Notes under the pieces: model-generated
What the model saw: only the letters and a program-made list of their open reading frames with translations
Told to the model about the DNA's origin: nothing
Database searches by the model: none
Made by a program: the position numbers and the translations under genes
Shown here: in pieces, positions 41,544 through 52,086 of the stretch
How the letters are laid out: every line of letters starts with the position of its first letter
Position numbering within the stretch: position 1 is the stretch's first letter
DNA from: Vibrio natriegens NBRC 15636 = ATCC 14048 = DSM 759
GTDB taxonomy: Bacteria > Pseudomonadota > Gammaproteobacteria > Enterobacterales > Vibrionaceae
Length of the DNA stretch: 64,000 bases
Assembly: GCF_035621455.1 (NCBI RefSeq)
Contig: NZ_CP141822.1
Location: forward strand, 558,001-622,000
Direction of reading: 5' to 3'

Positions 41544-42149
41544 TTACGCTAGGTCACCAGCGTACTCAGATAGGAACGCTGCAACACCTTTTGGAGATGC
41601 GTCCATACCTGCTTTACCTTCTTCCCACTGTGCAGGACATACTTCGCCGTGCTTCTGGTGGAAGTTAAGAGCGTCAACCATACGTAGCATTTCGTCGATG
41701 TTACGGCCTAGTGGTAGGTCGTTAACTACTTGGTGACGTACAGTACCTTCTTCGTCGATTAGGAAAGAACCACGGAAAGCAACGCCTGCTTCTGGGTGCT
41801 CAACGTCGTAAGCTTTACAGATTTCGTGCTTAACGTCAGCAACTAGTGGGTACTTAACTTGACCGATACCGCCATCTGCGATTGCAGTGTTACGCCATGC
41901 GTTGTGAGAGAACTGAGAATCGATAGAAACGCCGATTACTTCAACGCCTTTAGCTTGGAAATCAGCTAGACGGTTGTCGAATGCGATTAGCTCAGATGGG
42001 CAAACGAAAGTGAAATCTAGTGGGTAGAAGAACACAACGGCTTTCTTACCTTTAGTGAATTCTGCAAAGTTGAAGTTATCAACGATTTCACCGTTACCTA
42101 GAACAGCTGCAGCAGTAAAATCAGGGGCTTGACGACCTACTAGTACCAT
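41544..42149 (-). CDS. Typical 2-Cys peroxiredoxin (AhpC/Prx1 type)
   Basis: 201 residues; peroxidatic Cys50 in FTFVCPSE and resolving Cys171 in EVCPAQW, so both catalytic residues are present. It reduces hydrogen peroxide and organic peroxides with thioredoxin or AhpF as donor. ATG 42149 (MVLVGRQAPDF) matches the family and has an AGGAGC-like site upstream; the frame continues further upstream without homology. Divergent from an OxyR gene, which probably controls it. Codon use is strongly biased, suggesting high expression. Confidence 0.95.
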   Translation of the reverse strand: MVLVGRQAPDFTAAAVLGNGEIVDNFNFAEFTKGKKAVVFFYPLDFTFVCPSELIAFDNRLADFQAKGVEVIGVSIDSQFSHNAWRNTAIADGGIGQVKYPLVADVKHEICKAYDVEHPEAGVAFRGSFLIDEEGTVRHQVVNDLPLGRNIDEMLRMVDALNFHQKHGEVCPAQWEEGKAGMDASPKGVAAFLSEYAGDLA

Positions 42150-42348
42150 TTTTTTGCTCCTAAAAAGTATGGTTTGTTCCAAGACGAATAGAGTTATGCC
42201 GTCCTGGTCCGTATTAAATCGAGACAAACTATAGTACAGATTGTAGTATTGAAAAAAGCGAATTAAATAGATTGAGTTAATCGAAAAAAGCGATAATCAC
42301 AAAACTCTTAACTTGATCACTTCCGTAGTGGTAGGTAGTAATAAAATT

Positions 42349-43254
42349 ATGAATAAGTGGCCTAGTTTAAAGCAGCTGTATTATCTGGTGACATTACATG
42401 AAACACGTCATTTTAGCGATGCGGCGGTGCGTTGTTTTGTCAGCCAGTCTACCCTGAGTAAAGGCATTCAGAATCTAGAAGATTTGATTGGCTGCCCTTT
42501 ATATGAAAAGAAAGATAAAAAAAGCCCGTTGGTTTTCACTCAAACCGGTGAAATGGTCGTGAAGCGCGGTCGTGAACTGCTGGCGAAAGGACAGGACTTA
42601 GTTGAGCTAGGACGGATGTGCCAGGGCGATGATATGCAGGGGCAGCTAAAAGTCGGTTGCATCCCAACCATTGCTCCCTTTTTGCTGAGTGATCTGGTTC
42701 AGGAAGTTAATTATCGTTTCCCACAACTCAACCTGCTACTCAGAGAAGATACGACAAGCAACTTGTTACAGGCCCTCAGGCATGGAGAGTTGGATGTGCT
42801 GATATTGGCGTTACCAGTAGAAATTGAGGGAATGGAAAGCCGAGTGGTCGGTAAAGACCCATTCCGCATGGTGATCAGTGCAAGCCAAGCGTCATCAGTA
42901 CCGGTACCTATTCGTTATGCGGATCTGCCAGATGAGTCGGTATTTCTTCTAGAGAAAGAACACTGTCTCACGGAACATGCGGTCTCTGCGTGTAAATTAA
43001 CGGACAAAGAAAAAATCAATCCATTCACGGCGACAAGTCTACATACCTTGGTACAAATGGTGGCTAACGGTCTGGGGACGACTTTTATTCCTCAGATGGC
43101 CATTGAGCACGGACTGCTACATAACCAAAATTTAGTGGTTATCGACCCACCAGGTACACAAGCCTATCGAGAAATTGGTTTGGTCTGGCGTCCAAGTTCG
43201 TCACGTACGAACACCTTTAATCAGCTTGCAGATGTCGTTTCTGAACTGCTTTAG
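42349..43254 (+). CDS. oxyR: OxyR-type LysR regulator of hydrogen peroxide response
   Basis: 301 residues: N-terminal LysR helix-turn-helix (FSDAAVRCFVSQSTLSKGIQNLEDL) and a regulatory domain. Its redox pair is Cys206 and Cys215, nine apart in EHCLTEHAVSAC, as Cys199/Cys208 in E. coli OxyR. It is divergent from the 2-Cys peroxiredoxin, the arrangement of the OxyR2-Prx2 pair of some vibrios; which of the Vibrio OxyR paralogues this is cannot be settled here. ATG 42349 fits the family; an upstream in-frame start at 42313 would add twelve unrelated residues. Confidence 0.9.
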   Translation: MNKWPSLKQLYYLVTLHETRHFSDAAVRCFVSQSTLSKGIQNLEDLIGCPLYEKKDKKSPLVFTQTGEMVVKRGRELLAKGQDLVELGRMCQGDDMQGQLKVGCIPTIAPFLLSDLVQEVNYRFPQLNLLLREDTTSNLLQALRHGELDVLILALPVEIEGMESRVVGKDPFRMVISASQASSVPVPIRYADLPDESVFLLEKEHCLTEHAVSACKLTDKEKINPFTATSLHTLVQMVANGLGTTFIPQMAIEHGLLHNQNLVVIDPPGTQAYREIGLVWRPSSSRTNTFNQLADVVSELL

Positions 43255-43291
43255 CTATTAGTATTAGCCTAATCTGTCCTGATATCCTTCC

Positions 43292-43320
43292 AAAAGCACA
43301 CTGTAAATGGTGTGCTTTTT
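43292..43320 (+). terminator. Terminator after oxyR
   Basis: AAAAGCACAC/GTGTGCTTTTT hairpin with T-run, 37 bases after the stop. Confidence 0.85.
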
Positions 43321-43350
43321 AGCATTTTATGCTGTTCGTAAACTTTGACT

Positions 43351-43364
43351 TGTAAAATTTTACA
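43351..43364. promoter_or_regulatory. Palindromic operator candidate upstream of aceB
   Basis: TGTAAAATTTTACA is a perfect 14-base palindrome. GTGAAATTTTACAA (43395-43408) and ATTTTACA (43414-43421) repeat its right half. Unassigned regulator. Confidence 0.45.
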
Positions 43365-43687
43365 GCTTTTCTTTGATGAAGATTTCATAAAATAGTGAAA
43401 TTTTACAATGTTAATTTTACACATCTACTTATGCATAGTGTTTAATCTTTGTTTGAATTCTTAGCGCCCACCCTTGTGAATACAAGGATCTCCTCCCTAC
43501 CAAACTATTCATACACCTGTTTGAAGTGACATTTGTATCAAAAAAATCATGTAATTTAATTACGTAATAACTTACAAAACACCATCAAAAATCAACCGTT
43601 TGATCCGCGCCGAATAAAACTTCGAATTTCAACTTTTGTTTATCTTGGGGGTTCCTCTAAACCCTTTGTTGATATAGCTTAATTAAC

Positions 43688-43751
43688 GGCCGGTAAGACT
43701 TATGTCTAGATTGCAAACGCACTCATTTTTACGCAATCTCTAGACACGGCC
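43688..43751 (+). other. Long imperfect hairpin in the aceB leader
   Basis: GGCCG at 43688-43692 and CGGCC at 43747-43751 bracket an inner stem GTCTAGATTGC (43704-43714) with GCAATC(T)CTAGAC (43733-43745), loop about 18. No T-run follows. It could be a structured leader RNA or a protein-binding palindrome. Confidence 0.5.
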
Positions 43752-43854
43752 TCAAGAGATGAACACAAATATTCAGGATGTAGTTTGTTGTTCGTAACTT
43801 ACAAATGTAGCTTTTCGCTGACTGCCCAAGATTGATAAAGCACGTTAAGGATGA

Positions 43855-45489
43855 ATGATTATGCTTGCTCAGACAGAACAAAAAACACAACCAACGAAGC
43901 AGACCCAAGGCATGCTTGAGGTTACTGGTGCACTTGCTCCGGAACATCAGGCAATTTTCCCTTCAGAGGCCCAAACCTTCTTATCACTGCTTTGTGAAAA
44001 ATATGCCGGACGTGTAGAACAACTGCTGCAAGCTCGAGAAGAAAAACAAGCACGCATCGATGCGGGTGAACTGCCAGACTTTTTGCCAGAAACACAAGAC
44101 ATTCGCGAAGGAAGCTGGAAGATCTTAGGGATTCCGCAAGATCTGCAAGATCGCCGAGTAGAAATCACAGGTCCAACGGATCGTAAAATGGTGATTAACG
44201 CTCTGAATGCGAACGTAAAAGTATTTATGGCAGACTTCGAAGACTCGATGTCTCCAGCTTGGACCAAGGTATTGGATGGTCAGGTGAACCTGCGTGATGC
44301 CGTAAATGGCACCATCAGTTACACCAATCCTGGCAACGGTAAGCATTATCAGCTGGCAGACGACCCAGCGGTGTTGATCTGCCGTGTACGCGGCCTTCAT
44401 TTAAAAGAAAAACACGTTACGTGGCACGGTCAGATCATTCCAGGCGCACTGTTTGATTTCGCGTTGTACTTCTACAACAACTACAAAACGCTACTACAAA
44501 AAGGCAGCGGCCCTTACTTCTACATTCCTAAGCTGCAATCTCACCACGAAGCGAAGTGGTGGAGTGAAGTGTTCCATTTCACCGAAGAATACTTTGGTCT
44601 AGAAACCGGAACGATCAAAGCGACGGTGCTTATCGAGACACTGCCTGCTGTGTTTGAAATGGATGAGATTCTGTTCTCGCTTAAAGAGCATATCGTAGGT
44701 CTGAACTGTGGCCGCTGGGATTACATTTTCAGCTACATCAAAACATTAAAGAACCACCCAGACCGCGTACTACCTGACCGTCAGGTTGTGACGATGGATA
44801 AGCCGTTCCTAAATGCCTACTCACGACTACTGGTACGTACTTGTCATAAACGCGGTGCGTTTGCGATGGGCGGCATGGCAGCTTTCATTCCTGCAAAAGA
44901 CCAGGAAGAGAACCAGAAGGTTCTGGATAAGATTCATAACGATAAGTCATTAGAAGCGAACAATGGCCACGACGGAACTTGGGTTGCTCACCCAGGCCTG
45001 GCAGATACTGCAATGGAAGTATTCAGCAATATCCTTGGCGAGCGTTCAAATCAGCTGGAAGTCAGCCGCTCTGAAGACGCGCCTATTACCGCTGCTGAAT
45101 TGCTTGAGCCTTGTGAAGGCGAGCGTACAGAACAGGGCATGCGTCATAACATCCGTGTTGCGCTTCAGTACATCGAAGCTTGGATTTCAGGCAATGGTTG
45201 TGTGCCAATCTACGGCTTGATGGAAGATGCCGCTACCGCAGAGATTTCTCGCGCTTCGATCTGGCAGTGGATTCAACATGGTAAGTCGCTGGATAACGGC
45301 CAACAAGTTACAAAAGAGCTGTTCGAATCCTACCTGAAAGAAGAAGTAGAAGTTGTGAAACAAGAAATTGGAGAAGAGCGTTATCAAGCCGGTCGCTTTG
45401 AGGAAGCTGCGCAATTGATGGCGAAGCTGACAACCAGCGATGAGCTAACGAACTTCTTAACCATTCCAGGTTATGACTACTTGGACTAA
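43855..45489 (+). CDS. aceB: Malate synthase A
   Basis: 544 residues, the length of malate synthase A. Signatures are MADFEDSMSPAW, YIPKLQSHHEA and KEHIVGLNCGRWDY with the active-site Asp/Glu, then HPGLADTAMEVF. It condenses glyoxylate with acetyl-CoA to malate, the second step of the glyoxylate shunt needed on acetate or fatty acids. Two in-frame ATGs are close (43855 and 43861); AAGG at 43847-43850 fits the second slightly better but the first is retained. aceA follows 131 bases downstream. Confidence 0.96.
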   Translation: MIMLAQTEQKTQPTKQTQGMLEVTGALAPEHQAIFPSEAQTFLSLLCEKYAGRVEQLLQAREEKQARIDAGELPDFLPETQDIREGSWKILGIPQDLQDRRVEITGPTDRKMVINALNANVKVFMADFEDSMSPAWTKVLDGQVNLRDAVNGTISYTNPGNGKHYQLADDPAVLICRVRGLHLKEKHVTWHGQIIPGALFDFALYFYNNYKTLLQKGSGPYFYIPKLQSHHEAKWWSEVFHFTEEYFGLETGTIKATVLIETLPAVFEMDEILFSLKEHIVGLNCGRWDYIFSYIKTLKNHPDRVLPDRQVVTMDKPFLNAYSRLLVRTCHKRGAFAMGGMAAFIPAKDQEENQKVLDKIHNDKSLEANNGHDGTWVAHPGLADTAMEVFSNILGERSNQLEVSRSEDAPITAAELLEPCEGERTEQGMRHNIRVALQYIEAWISGNGCVPIYGLMEDAATAEISRASIWQWIQHGKSLDNGQQVTKELFESYLKEEVEVVKQEIGEERYQAGRFEEAAQLMAKLTTSDELTNFLTIPGYDYLD

Positions 45490-45620
45490 GAATACGAATA
45501 CCAGAAAACAATACAAAACCAATAACGTGAAGAAATTTGACGGCAGATAAGGATGTACTGCCTGAGAACGAGAACTCAACGCACATACAAAAAGTGCAAA
45601 TTATAAAGAGGGATAGACCA

Positions 45621-46931
45621 ATGACATTAACTCGCCGCCAACAAATTGAAGCTCTAGAAAAAGACTGGGCAACGAATCCACGCTGGAAAAACGTGAAACG
45701 TACTTACACTGCTGAAGAAGTTGTTGAACTTCGTGGCTCTATGGTTCCTGCAAACACAATTGCACAGCGTGGTGCAGACAAATTGTGGTCACTGGTCAAC
45801 GGTAGCGCGAAAAAGGGTTACGTAAACTGTCTGGGCGCGCTAACTGGCGGCCAAGCGGTTCAACAAGCGAAAGCAGGTATCGAAGCGATTTACCTTTCAG
45901 GTTGGCAGGTTGCTGCAGATAACAACACTGCATCGACAATGTACCCAGACCAATCGCTATACCCAGTAGATTCAGTACCTTCTGTTGTTAAGCGTATCAA
46001 CAACTCTTTCCGTCGTGCTGACCAAATTCAGTGGGCTGGCGGCAAGTCTCCAGAAGACGAAGGTGGTATCGATTACTTCCTACCTATCGTAGCGGATGCT
46101 GAAGCGGGCTTTGGTGGTGTACTAAATGCTTACGAACTGATGAAATCTATGATTGAAGCAGGTGCGGCGGGCGTTCACTTCGAAGACCAACTTGCTTCAG
46201 TGAAGAAGTGTGGTCACATGGGCGGTAAAGTACTGGTTCCGACTCAAGAAGCGGTACAAAAACTGGTTGCGGCTCGTCTGGCTGCAGACGTAGCGGGTAC
46301 AACAACACTCGTTATCGCTCGTACTGATGCGAACGCAGCAGACCTACTAACGTCAGATTGCGACCCATACGATAAAGACTTTATCGAAGGTGAGCGTACT
46401 CAAGAAGGTTTCTACCGTGTACGTGCTGGTATTGACCAAGCAATCTCTCGTGGTCTTGCTTACGCACCATATGCAGATTTGATCTGGTGTGAAACAGCAA
46501 CACCTTGTCTGGAAGAAGCGCGTAAGTTTGCAGAAGCAATTCACGCAGAGTACCCAGATCAGCTGCTAGCTTACAACTGTTCGCCATCGTTCAACTGGGA
46601 GAAAAACCTGGATGCAGAGACAATTGCTAAATTCCAGCAAGAGCTTGCAGACATGGGCTACAAGTACCAGTTCATTACTCTAGCGGGTATTCACAACATG
46701 TGGTTCAACATGTTTGAACTAGCACATGCTTATGCTCAAGGTGAAGGTATGCGTCACTACGTTGAGAAAGTACAGCGCCCTGAGTTCCAGGCTGCAGAAA
46801 AAGGTTACACATTCGTAGCTCACCAGCAAGAAGTTGGTACAGGTTACTTCGACAGAATGACCAATACGATCCAAGGTGGTAACTCATCAGTTACGGCACT
46901 AACGGGTTCGACTGAAGAAGACCAATTTTAA
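45621..46931 (+). CDS. aceA: Isocitrate lyase
   Basis: 436 residues. The signature [11 protein letters not shown] carries the catalytic Cys, with [12 protein letters not shown], the YNCSPSFNW segment and [20 protein letters not shown] as in E. coli AceA. It splits isocitrate into glyoxylate and succinate, entry to the glyoxylate shunt. ATG 45621 is chosen from homology and a GAGGGAT site upstream; an open frame extends back to 45537 without homology. Likely co-transcribed with aceB; no aceK is present, as usual in vibrios. Confidence 0.97.
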   Translation: MTLTRRQQIEALEKDWATNPRWKNVKRTYTAEEVVELRGSMVPANTIAQRGADKLWSLVNGSAKKGYVNCLGALTGGQAVQQAKAGIEAIYLSGWQVAADNNTASTMYPDQSLYPVDSVPSVVKRINNSFRRADQIQWAGGKSPEDEGGIDYFLPIVADAEAGFGGVLNAYELMKSMIEAGAAGVHFEDQLASVKKCGHMGGKVLVPTQEAVQKLVAARLAADVAGTTTLVIARTDANAADLLTSDCDPYDKDFIEGERTQEGFYRVRAGIDQAISRGLAYAPYADLIWCETATPCLEEARKFAEAIHAEYPDQLLAYNCSPSFNWEKNLDAETIAKFQQELADMGYKYQFITLAGIHNMWFNMFELAHAYAQGEGMRHYVEKVQRPEFQAAEKGYTFVAHQQEVGTGYFDRMTNTIQGGNSSVTALTGSTEEDQF

Positions 46932-46999
46932 TTAGTTAGGCAAATTTCTTACTTAGGCAAAATTTCGATTTCCCAAAACGACGCCAGTAGTGGCATATT

Positions 47000-47028
47000 G
47001 AGCGGCATTAATTGCCGCTCTTTTTTTT
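47000..47028 (+). terminator. Terminator after aceA
   Basis: GAGCGGCATTAATTGCCGCTC hairpin followed by eight T. Confidence 0.93.
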
Positions 47029-47081
47029 AATTTATGAGCGGATCGATTCTCAGCCCCACCAACTTAGACACAATGCAGGTG

Positions 47082-47540
47082 TTATTGTGTTTCTTCGTCT
47101 GGCTCGATTTCTTCTGGTTCAACTTCTTCTTGAAGTTCGAGCAAATTAATTGCAATGGTCACAAAATCACTGTCTGTGATAATGCCGACTAATTGCCCTT
47201 TATTCACAACAGGTAAACAGCCAACTTTGTGCTTTTGCATATAGATAGCACTCTCTTTTAAACCGGCACGCGGTTCAGCAGTCATGATATTGGTGTGCAT
47301 CATTTTTTCGAGAGGCGTATCGAGGGTAAAAGATTGTTCAGCCTGATCCGGGTGTAAACTAGATTCTTGAGCCGCAAGAATATCGCGTTGAGTTACCAAG
47401 CCTTGTAAATGTGTATTGGCATCAACAACCGGAATGTGTCGAATATCAAGCGCCTCCATCATCTCTTTTGCGTCACGCAAGGTATGCGCTTTCGACAGGG
47501 TATGAGGGTGGCGAGTCATCATGTCTTCAACCTTGATCAT
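47082..47540 (-). CDS. CBS-domain pair protein
   Basis: 152 residues consisting of two CBS domains (about 5-65, VEDMMTRHPHTLSKAHTLRDA; and about 82-138, MMHTNIMTAEPRAGLKESA) and a very acidic tail. Such stand-alone Bateman modules bind adenosine nucleotides and often act as energy sensors; the partner is unknown. ATG 47540 follows GGAGG with a perfect spacing. No operon partner; convergent with aceA. Confidence 0.88.
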   Translation of the reverse strand: MIKVEDMMTRHPHTLSKAHTLRDAKEMMEALDIRHIPVVDANTHLQGLVTQRDILAAQESSLHPDQAEQSFTLDTPLEKMMHTNIMTAEPRAGLKESAIYMQKHKVGCLPVVNKGQLVGIITDSDFVTIAINLLELQEEVEPEEIEPDEETQ

Positions 47541-47856
47541 AGAAACCTCCAGCAGCATTGTCCTTACTTAAATATAGAGAATATTTTGCTGTATATCTGA
47601 GAGCCACCCCGTTTTTTATCAATTAAATAGAACGATGAAATAACATCATATTTTGGCTAAGTAATGGACGAATTATCTATAATTTTGTCACTTGTAGTTG
47701 GTTGATTTCTGTGCGACCGAGTTTGCATTTCTACCTGATATTGAATGTGCGGAAAATGTAATCCAATGAATTGAATCGCACATTTGTATTTGTCCGATGT
47801 TCCCTGTTTGGTCTGTCGAAGAAGATAAGCTCAGGCTTACTAAATTGAAGACGACT

Positions 47857-49005
47857 ATGTACAAAAAACTATTTGCGATAGTGGCTACTGCACTAAGTGT
47901 GCAATCGGCGCATGCCATTATTCTGGGGCAAGAGGAAACCAATCCGGCTGATCGAGTGTCAATTCGCGCCAGCAATATGGCTGAGTTTCCGATTTGTGGT
48001 GGCACCCTGTTAACCGAGCAATGGGTGTTGACTGCAGCGCACTGCGTGGTGATGGGGGAGGGAGCCAACGAAGCGAGCTACTACGTTACTCAGCCAGGAG
48101 AACTCGCCGTTACCGCGAAGGTCCATGATCTAAACGACACCAGTATCGATAACTATTACTCGGTTTCTCACGTAGTCGTGCATCCCAAATACACTCGTAT
48201 AGCGAAAGCTGAAATAGACAGTGATGGTGACACCAAACCTATTCAGACCGCATTAGACAGCGATATTGCGTTGTTGTATCTGACTCGTCCCGTTAACAAC
48301 GCCACCTTTGCGAAACTGGCGACCAAAGAAGATATGGTCGACATAGAAGCTCGGCTTACGGCCGATTGGAACGACAACTATGAAACCAATCAGCGAACCG
48401 CCAATGTGCAAGTCTTTGGCTGGGGGGCGACAACGCCAATGGCAGATGAAGCTTCAATAACATTGAAAAAGACGGCGATTGGCTTTTTGCCAATGGATAA
48501 ATGTTATGAACGTTTGGAAATTGGCAGCAGCTTTCCTGGGACCATTAACTCCCGAAAAAACGTTACAAAAATCTGTACGCTGCCCACTTTCAACAACGTT
48601 CTGGAAGAGGAGAGCCGCACTCAATATGGAAATTCGGCGTGTAAAGGGGATAGCGGCGGTCCGCTTGTGGATATTACAACTGGAAAACAAATTGGCATTG
48701 TCAGCGGTGCGCCGTTGATTTTGCCGACCTGTGGCTCACTGACTATTCCGAGCTTTTATACCAAAGTCAGTCAGTATTATGACTGGGTGCAGTCATACAT
48801 TACGGCTGATGGCCCTCCAAGCCGTTACATTATTGCACCTGAGTTTATTACTGATATCGAAGACGGTAATACCGATGACTGTAACGACGGTATTGCGACC
48901 AATAATTGTAACTTCAGAGACACGAGTGACGGCGGTGGGAGTCTAAACTTTGGCTTCTTATCCTTGTTGGGGCTGCTAGCATGGCGTAGACAACAAAACA
49001 CCTAA
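47857..49005 (+). CDS. Secreted trypsin-fold serine protease with GlyGly-CTERM tail
   Basis: 382 residues: signal peptide 1-20 (ending AHA), mature start IILGQEE, and catalytic triad His62 (LTAAHC), Asp136 (LDSDIALL) and Ser266 (CKGDSGGPL). Six residues before the Ser is Ser260 where trypsin has Asp189, so cleavage after Arg/Lys is not expected. The C-terminus GGGSLNFGFLSLLGLLAWRR is a GlyGly-CTERM sorting signal (Gly-rich motif, hydrophobic helix, basic end). In vibrios that signal is processed by rhombosortase after type II secretion, as for VesB-type proteases. ATG 47857 directly precedes the signal peptide. Confidence 0.9.
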   Translation: MYKKLFAIVATALSVQSAHAIILGQEETNPADRVSIRASNMAEFPICGGTLLTEQWVLTAAHCVVMGEGANEASYYVTQPGELAVTAKVHDLNDTSIDNYYSVSHVVVHPKYTRIAKAEIDSDGDTKPIQTALDSDIALLYLTRPVNNATFAKLATKEDMVDIEARLTADWNDNYETNQRTANVQVFGWGATTPMADEASITLKKTAIGFLPMDKCYERLEIGSSFPGTINSRKNVTKICTLPTFNNVLEEESRTQYGNSACKGDSGGPLVDITTGKQIGIVSGAPLILPTCGSLTIPSFYTKVSQYYDWVQSYITADGPPSRYIIAPEFITDIEDGNTDDCNDGIATNNCNFRDTSDGGGSLNFGFLSLLGLLAWRRQQNT

Positions 49006-49029
49006 AGCTTGTTCTTCAAGCTTCAATCG

Positions 49030-49057
49030 AAAAGCAGCGATGAACGCTGCTTTTTTA
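49030..49057 (+). terminator. Terminator after the serine protease gene
   Basis: AAAGCAGCG/CGCTGCTTT hairpin followed by a T-run. Confidence 0.9.
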
Positions 49058-49237
49058 TTGCCTGCATAACTTCTAATTTCACTGTTTATTACACTCTTTA
49101 GGGCAGCTTTTACAGCGATATTCTGGGGATTCACTTGCTATTGCAGCATCTAACCATATACTAGTCTGCTGCGAAAAACTCGTCGCAATTTTATCGTCGT
49201 ATTAGACGTGATTTGACCAATATATAAGACAAGTAAC

Positions 49238-50290
49238 ATGCAAGTATCAGATTTCCATTTCGACCTTCCAGATGAACTCATCGCTCGCTACCCACAGCCG
49301 GAGCGTACTGCCAGCCGACTACTACAAATGGACGGCAATACTGGTGAGATTGTTGATGGCACATTTACCGATGTGTTGGATCAAGTTCAACCGGGTGACC
49401 TAGTGGTTTTCAATAATACCCGTGTTATTCCTGCACGTATGTTTGGCCGTAAAGAGTCTGGCGGTAAGTTAGAGGTGCTGGTGGAGCGTATGCTGGATGA
49501 AAAGAGCATCTTAGCGCATGTTCGCTGCTCAAAGTCACCAAAGCCAGGCACAACCATTATTGTTGGCGAGAACGATGAATATGCTGCTGAAATGGTGGCT
49601 CGTCACGACGCACTATTTGAGCTGAAGTTTAACTCTGATAAGACGGTTCTGGAGATTCTGGAAGAAATCGGCCACATGCCGCTTCCACCGTATATCGACC
49701 GCCCAGATGAAGACGCCGATAAAGAACGCTACCAAACGGTTTATAACCAAAAGCCGGGTGCAGTTGCAGCGCCAACAGCAGGTCTACACTTTGATGATGT
49801 GCTTTTAGACAAAATCAAAGCAAAAGGTGCCGAGTTTGCGTATGTTACCTTGCATGTCGGTGCAGGTACGTTCCAGCCAGTTAAAGTCGACAATATCAAT
49901 GATCACCACATGCATGCAGAGTATGTAGAAGTACCGCAAGAAGTGGTGGATGCTATTCATGCAACTAAGGCTCGTGGCGGTCGCATCATTGCAGTGGGTA
50001 CGACTTCAGTTCGCTCGCTAGAAAGTGCGGCGCAAGATGCGCTGAAAAAAGGTACCGAACTGGTTCCGTTCTTTGGAGATACCGAGATCTTTATCTACCC
50101 AGGTTACGAATACCAGCTGGTAGATTGTCTGATCACTAACTTCCACCTACCAGAATCAACCTTGATCATGTTGGTGAGTGCGTTTGCAGGCTATGACAAC
50201 ACCATGAATGCCTATAAGCATGCGGTAGAAAATAAATATCGCTTTTTCTCATACGGTGACTCAATGTTCATCAAGAAGAAAACTGCGTAG
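49238..50290 (+). CDS. queA: S-adenosylmethionine:tRNA ribosyltransferase-isomerase
   Basis: 350 residues, beginning [16 protein letters not shown] as typical QueA. It transfers and isomerises the ribose of SAM onto preQ1 in tRNA, giving epoxyqueuosine. Motifs [21 protein letters not shown] and [12 protein letters not shown] mark the family. It heads the conserved queA-tgt-yajC-secD-secF order, and tgt (the enzyme acting just before it) is next. Confidence 0.97.
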   Translation: MQVSDFHFDLPDELIARYPQPERTASRLLQMDGNTGEIVDGTFTDVLDQVQPGDLVVFNNTRVIPARMFGRKESGGKLEVLVERMLDEKSILAHVRCSKSPKPGTTIIVGENDEYAAEMVARHDALFELKFNSDKTVLEILEEIGHMPLPPYIDRPDEDADKERYQTVYNQKPGAVAAPTAGLHFDDVLLDKIKAKGAEFAYVTLHVGAGTFQPVKVDNINDHHMHAEYVEVPQEVVDAIHATKARGGRIIAVGTTSVRSLESAAQDALKKGTELVPFFGDTEIFIYPGYEYQLVDCLITNFHLPESTLIMLVSAFAGYDNTMNAYKHAVENKYRFFSYGDSMFIKKKTA

Positions 50291-50382
50291 TTAAAAATAG
50301 ATTTACGAGTGCTAGCAGTAGGCTAGGAAATAAAGCAGAACATCGGCTTTGTCTCTCGCAAGGAAAGGCGACCGCTCCTTAG

Positions 50383-51570
<1,188 letters not shown>

Positions 51571-51577
51571 AAGAATT

Positions 51578-51608
51578 AAAGCCTTTGGCATGTCGCCAAA
51601 GGCTTTTG
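51578..51608 (+). terminator. Terminator after tgt
   Basis: AAAGCCTTTGGC/GCCAAAGGCTTTT hairpin; a short T-run suggests partial read-through to yajC is possible. Confidence 0.8.
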
Positions 51609-51735
51609 CTAATAAAGTAGGCTAACGCACGTTATTTTTGAGAGAGTGATCTCTATTAGTCACATTCAGACTTGAATCTTAACTGCGAAAGCCCAATTTG
51701 TTGGATTATCAATAAAATATAATGAGGATGTATTA

Positions 51736-52065
51736 ATGTTTATTTCTCAGGCTCACGCAGCAGCAGAAGGCGCACCAGCAGGCGGCGGTTTTGAAATGCT
51801 AATCATGCTTGGCATGTTCGCAGTGATCTTTTACTTCATGATTTACCGCCCGCAAAGCAAGCGTGTAAAAGAACACAAGAACCTAATGTCTTCAATGGGC
51901 AAAGGTGACGAAGTCCTAACAAGCGGTGGTCTAGTAGGTAAAATTACTAAGATTGCTGAAGACAATGATTTCATTTCAATCGAGCTTAATGCAAACAATG
52001 AAGTTGTAATCAAAAAAGACTTCGTAACTGCAGTGCTGCCTAAAGGTACGCTTAAGTCTCTATAA
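51736..52065 (+). CDS. yajC: Sec translocon accessory protein YajC
   Basis: 109 residues: short N-terminal periplasmic part, a single membrane helix (FEMLIMLGMFAVIFYFMIY), then the cytosolic domain with YRPQSKRVKEHKNLMSSMGKGDEVLTSGGLVGKI, the core YajC pattern. It associates with SecDF in the inner membrane. secD follows 21 bases later. Confidence 0.96.
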   Translation: MFISQAHAAAEGAPAGGGFEMLIMLGMFAVIFYFMIYRPQSKRVKEHKNLMSSMGKGDEVLTSGGLVGKITKIAEDNDFISIELNANNEVVIKKDFVTAVLPKGTLKSL

Positions 52066-52086
52066 AACAGCTAAAGGGTCCTCGCT

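Larger units (their letters stand above)
43255..43854. other. Long regulatory region upstream of aceB
   Basis: 600 bases without a credible gene. It holds the oxyR terminator (43292-43320), a palindrome TGTAAAATTTTACA (43351-43364) with two partial copies near 43395-43421, and a long inverted repeat (43688-43751) in the presumed aceB leader. Confidence 0.7.

Noticed and set aside
42150..42348. OxyR binding site between the peroxiredoxin and oxyR genes
   Set aside because: Some ATAG/CTAT fragments exist, but no arrangement with the required spacing of four tetrads could be traced, so no site is called.
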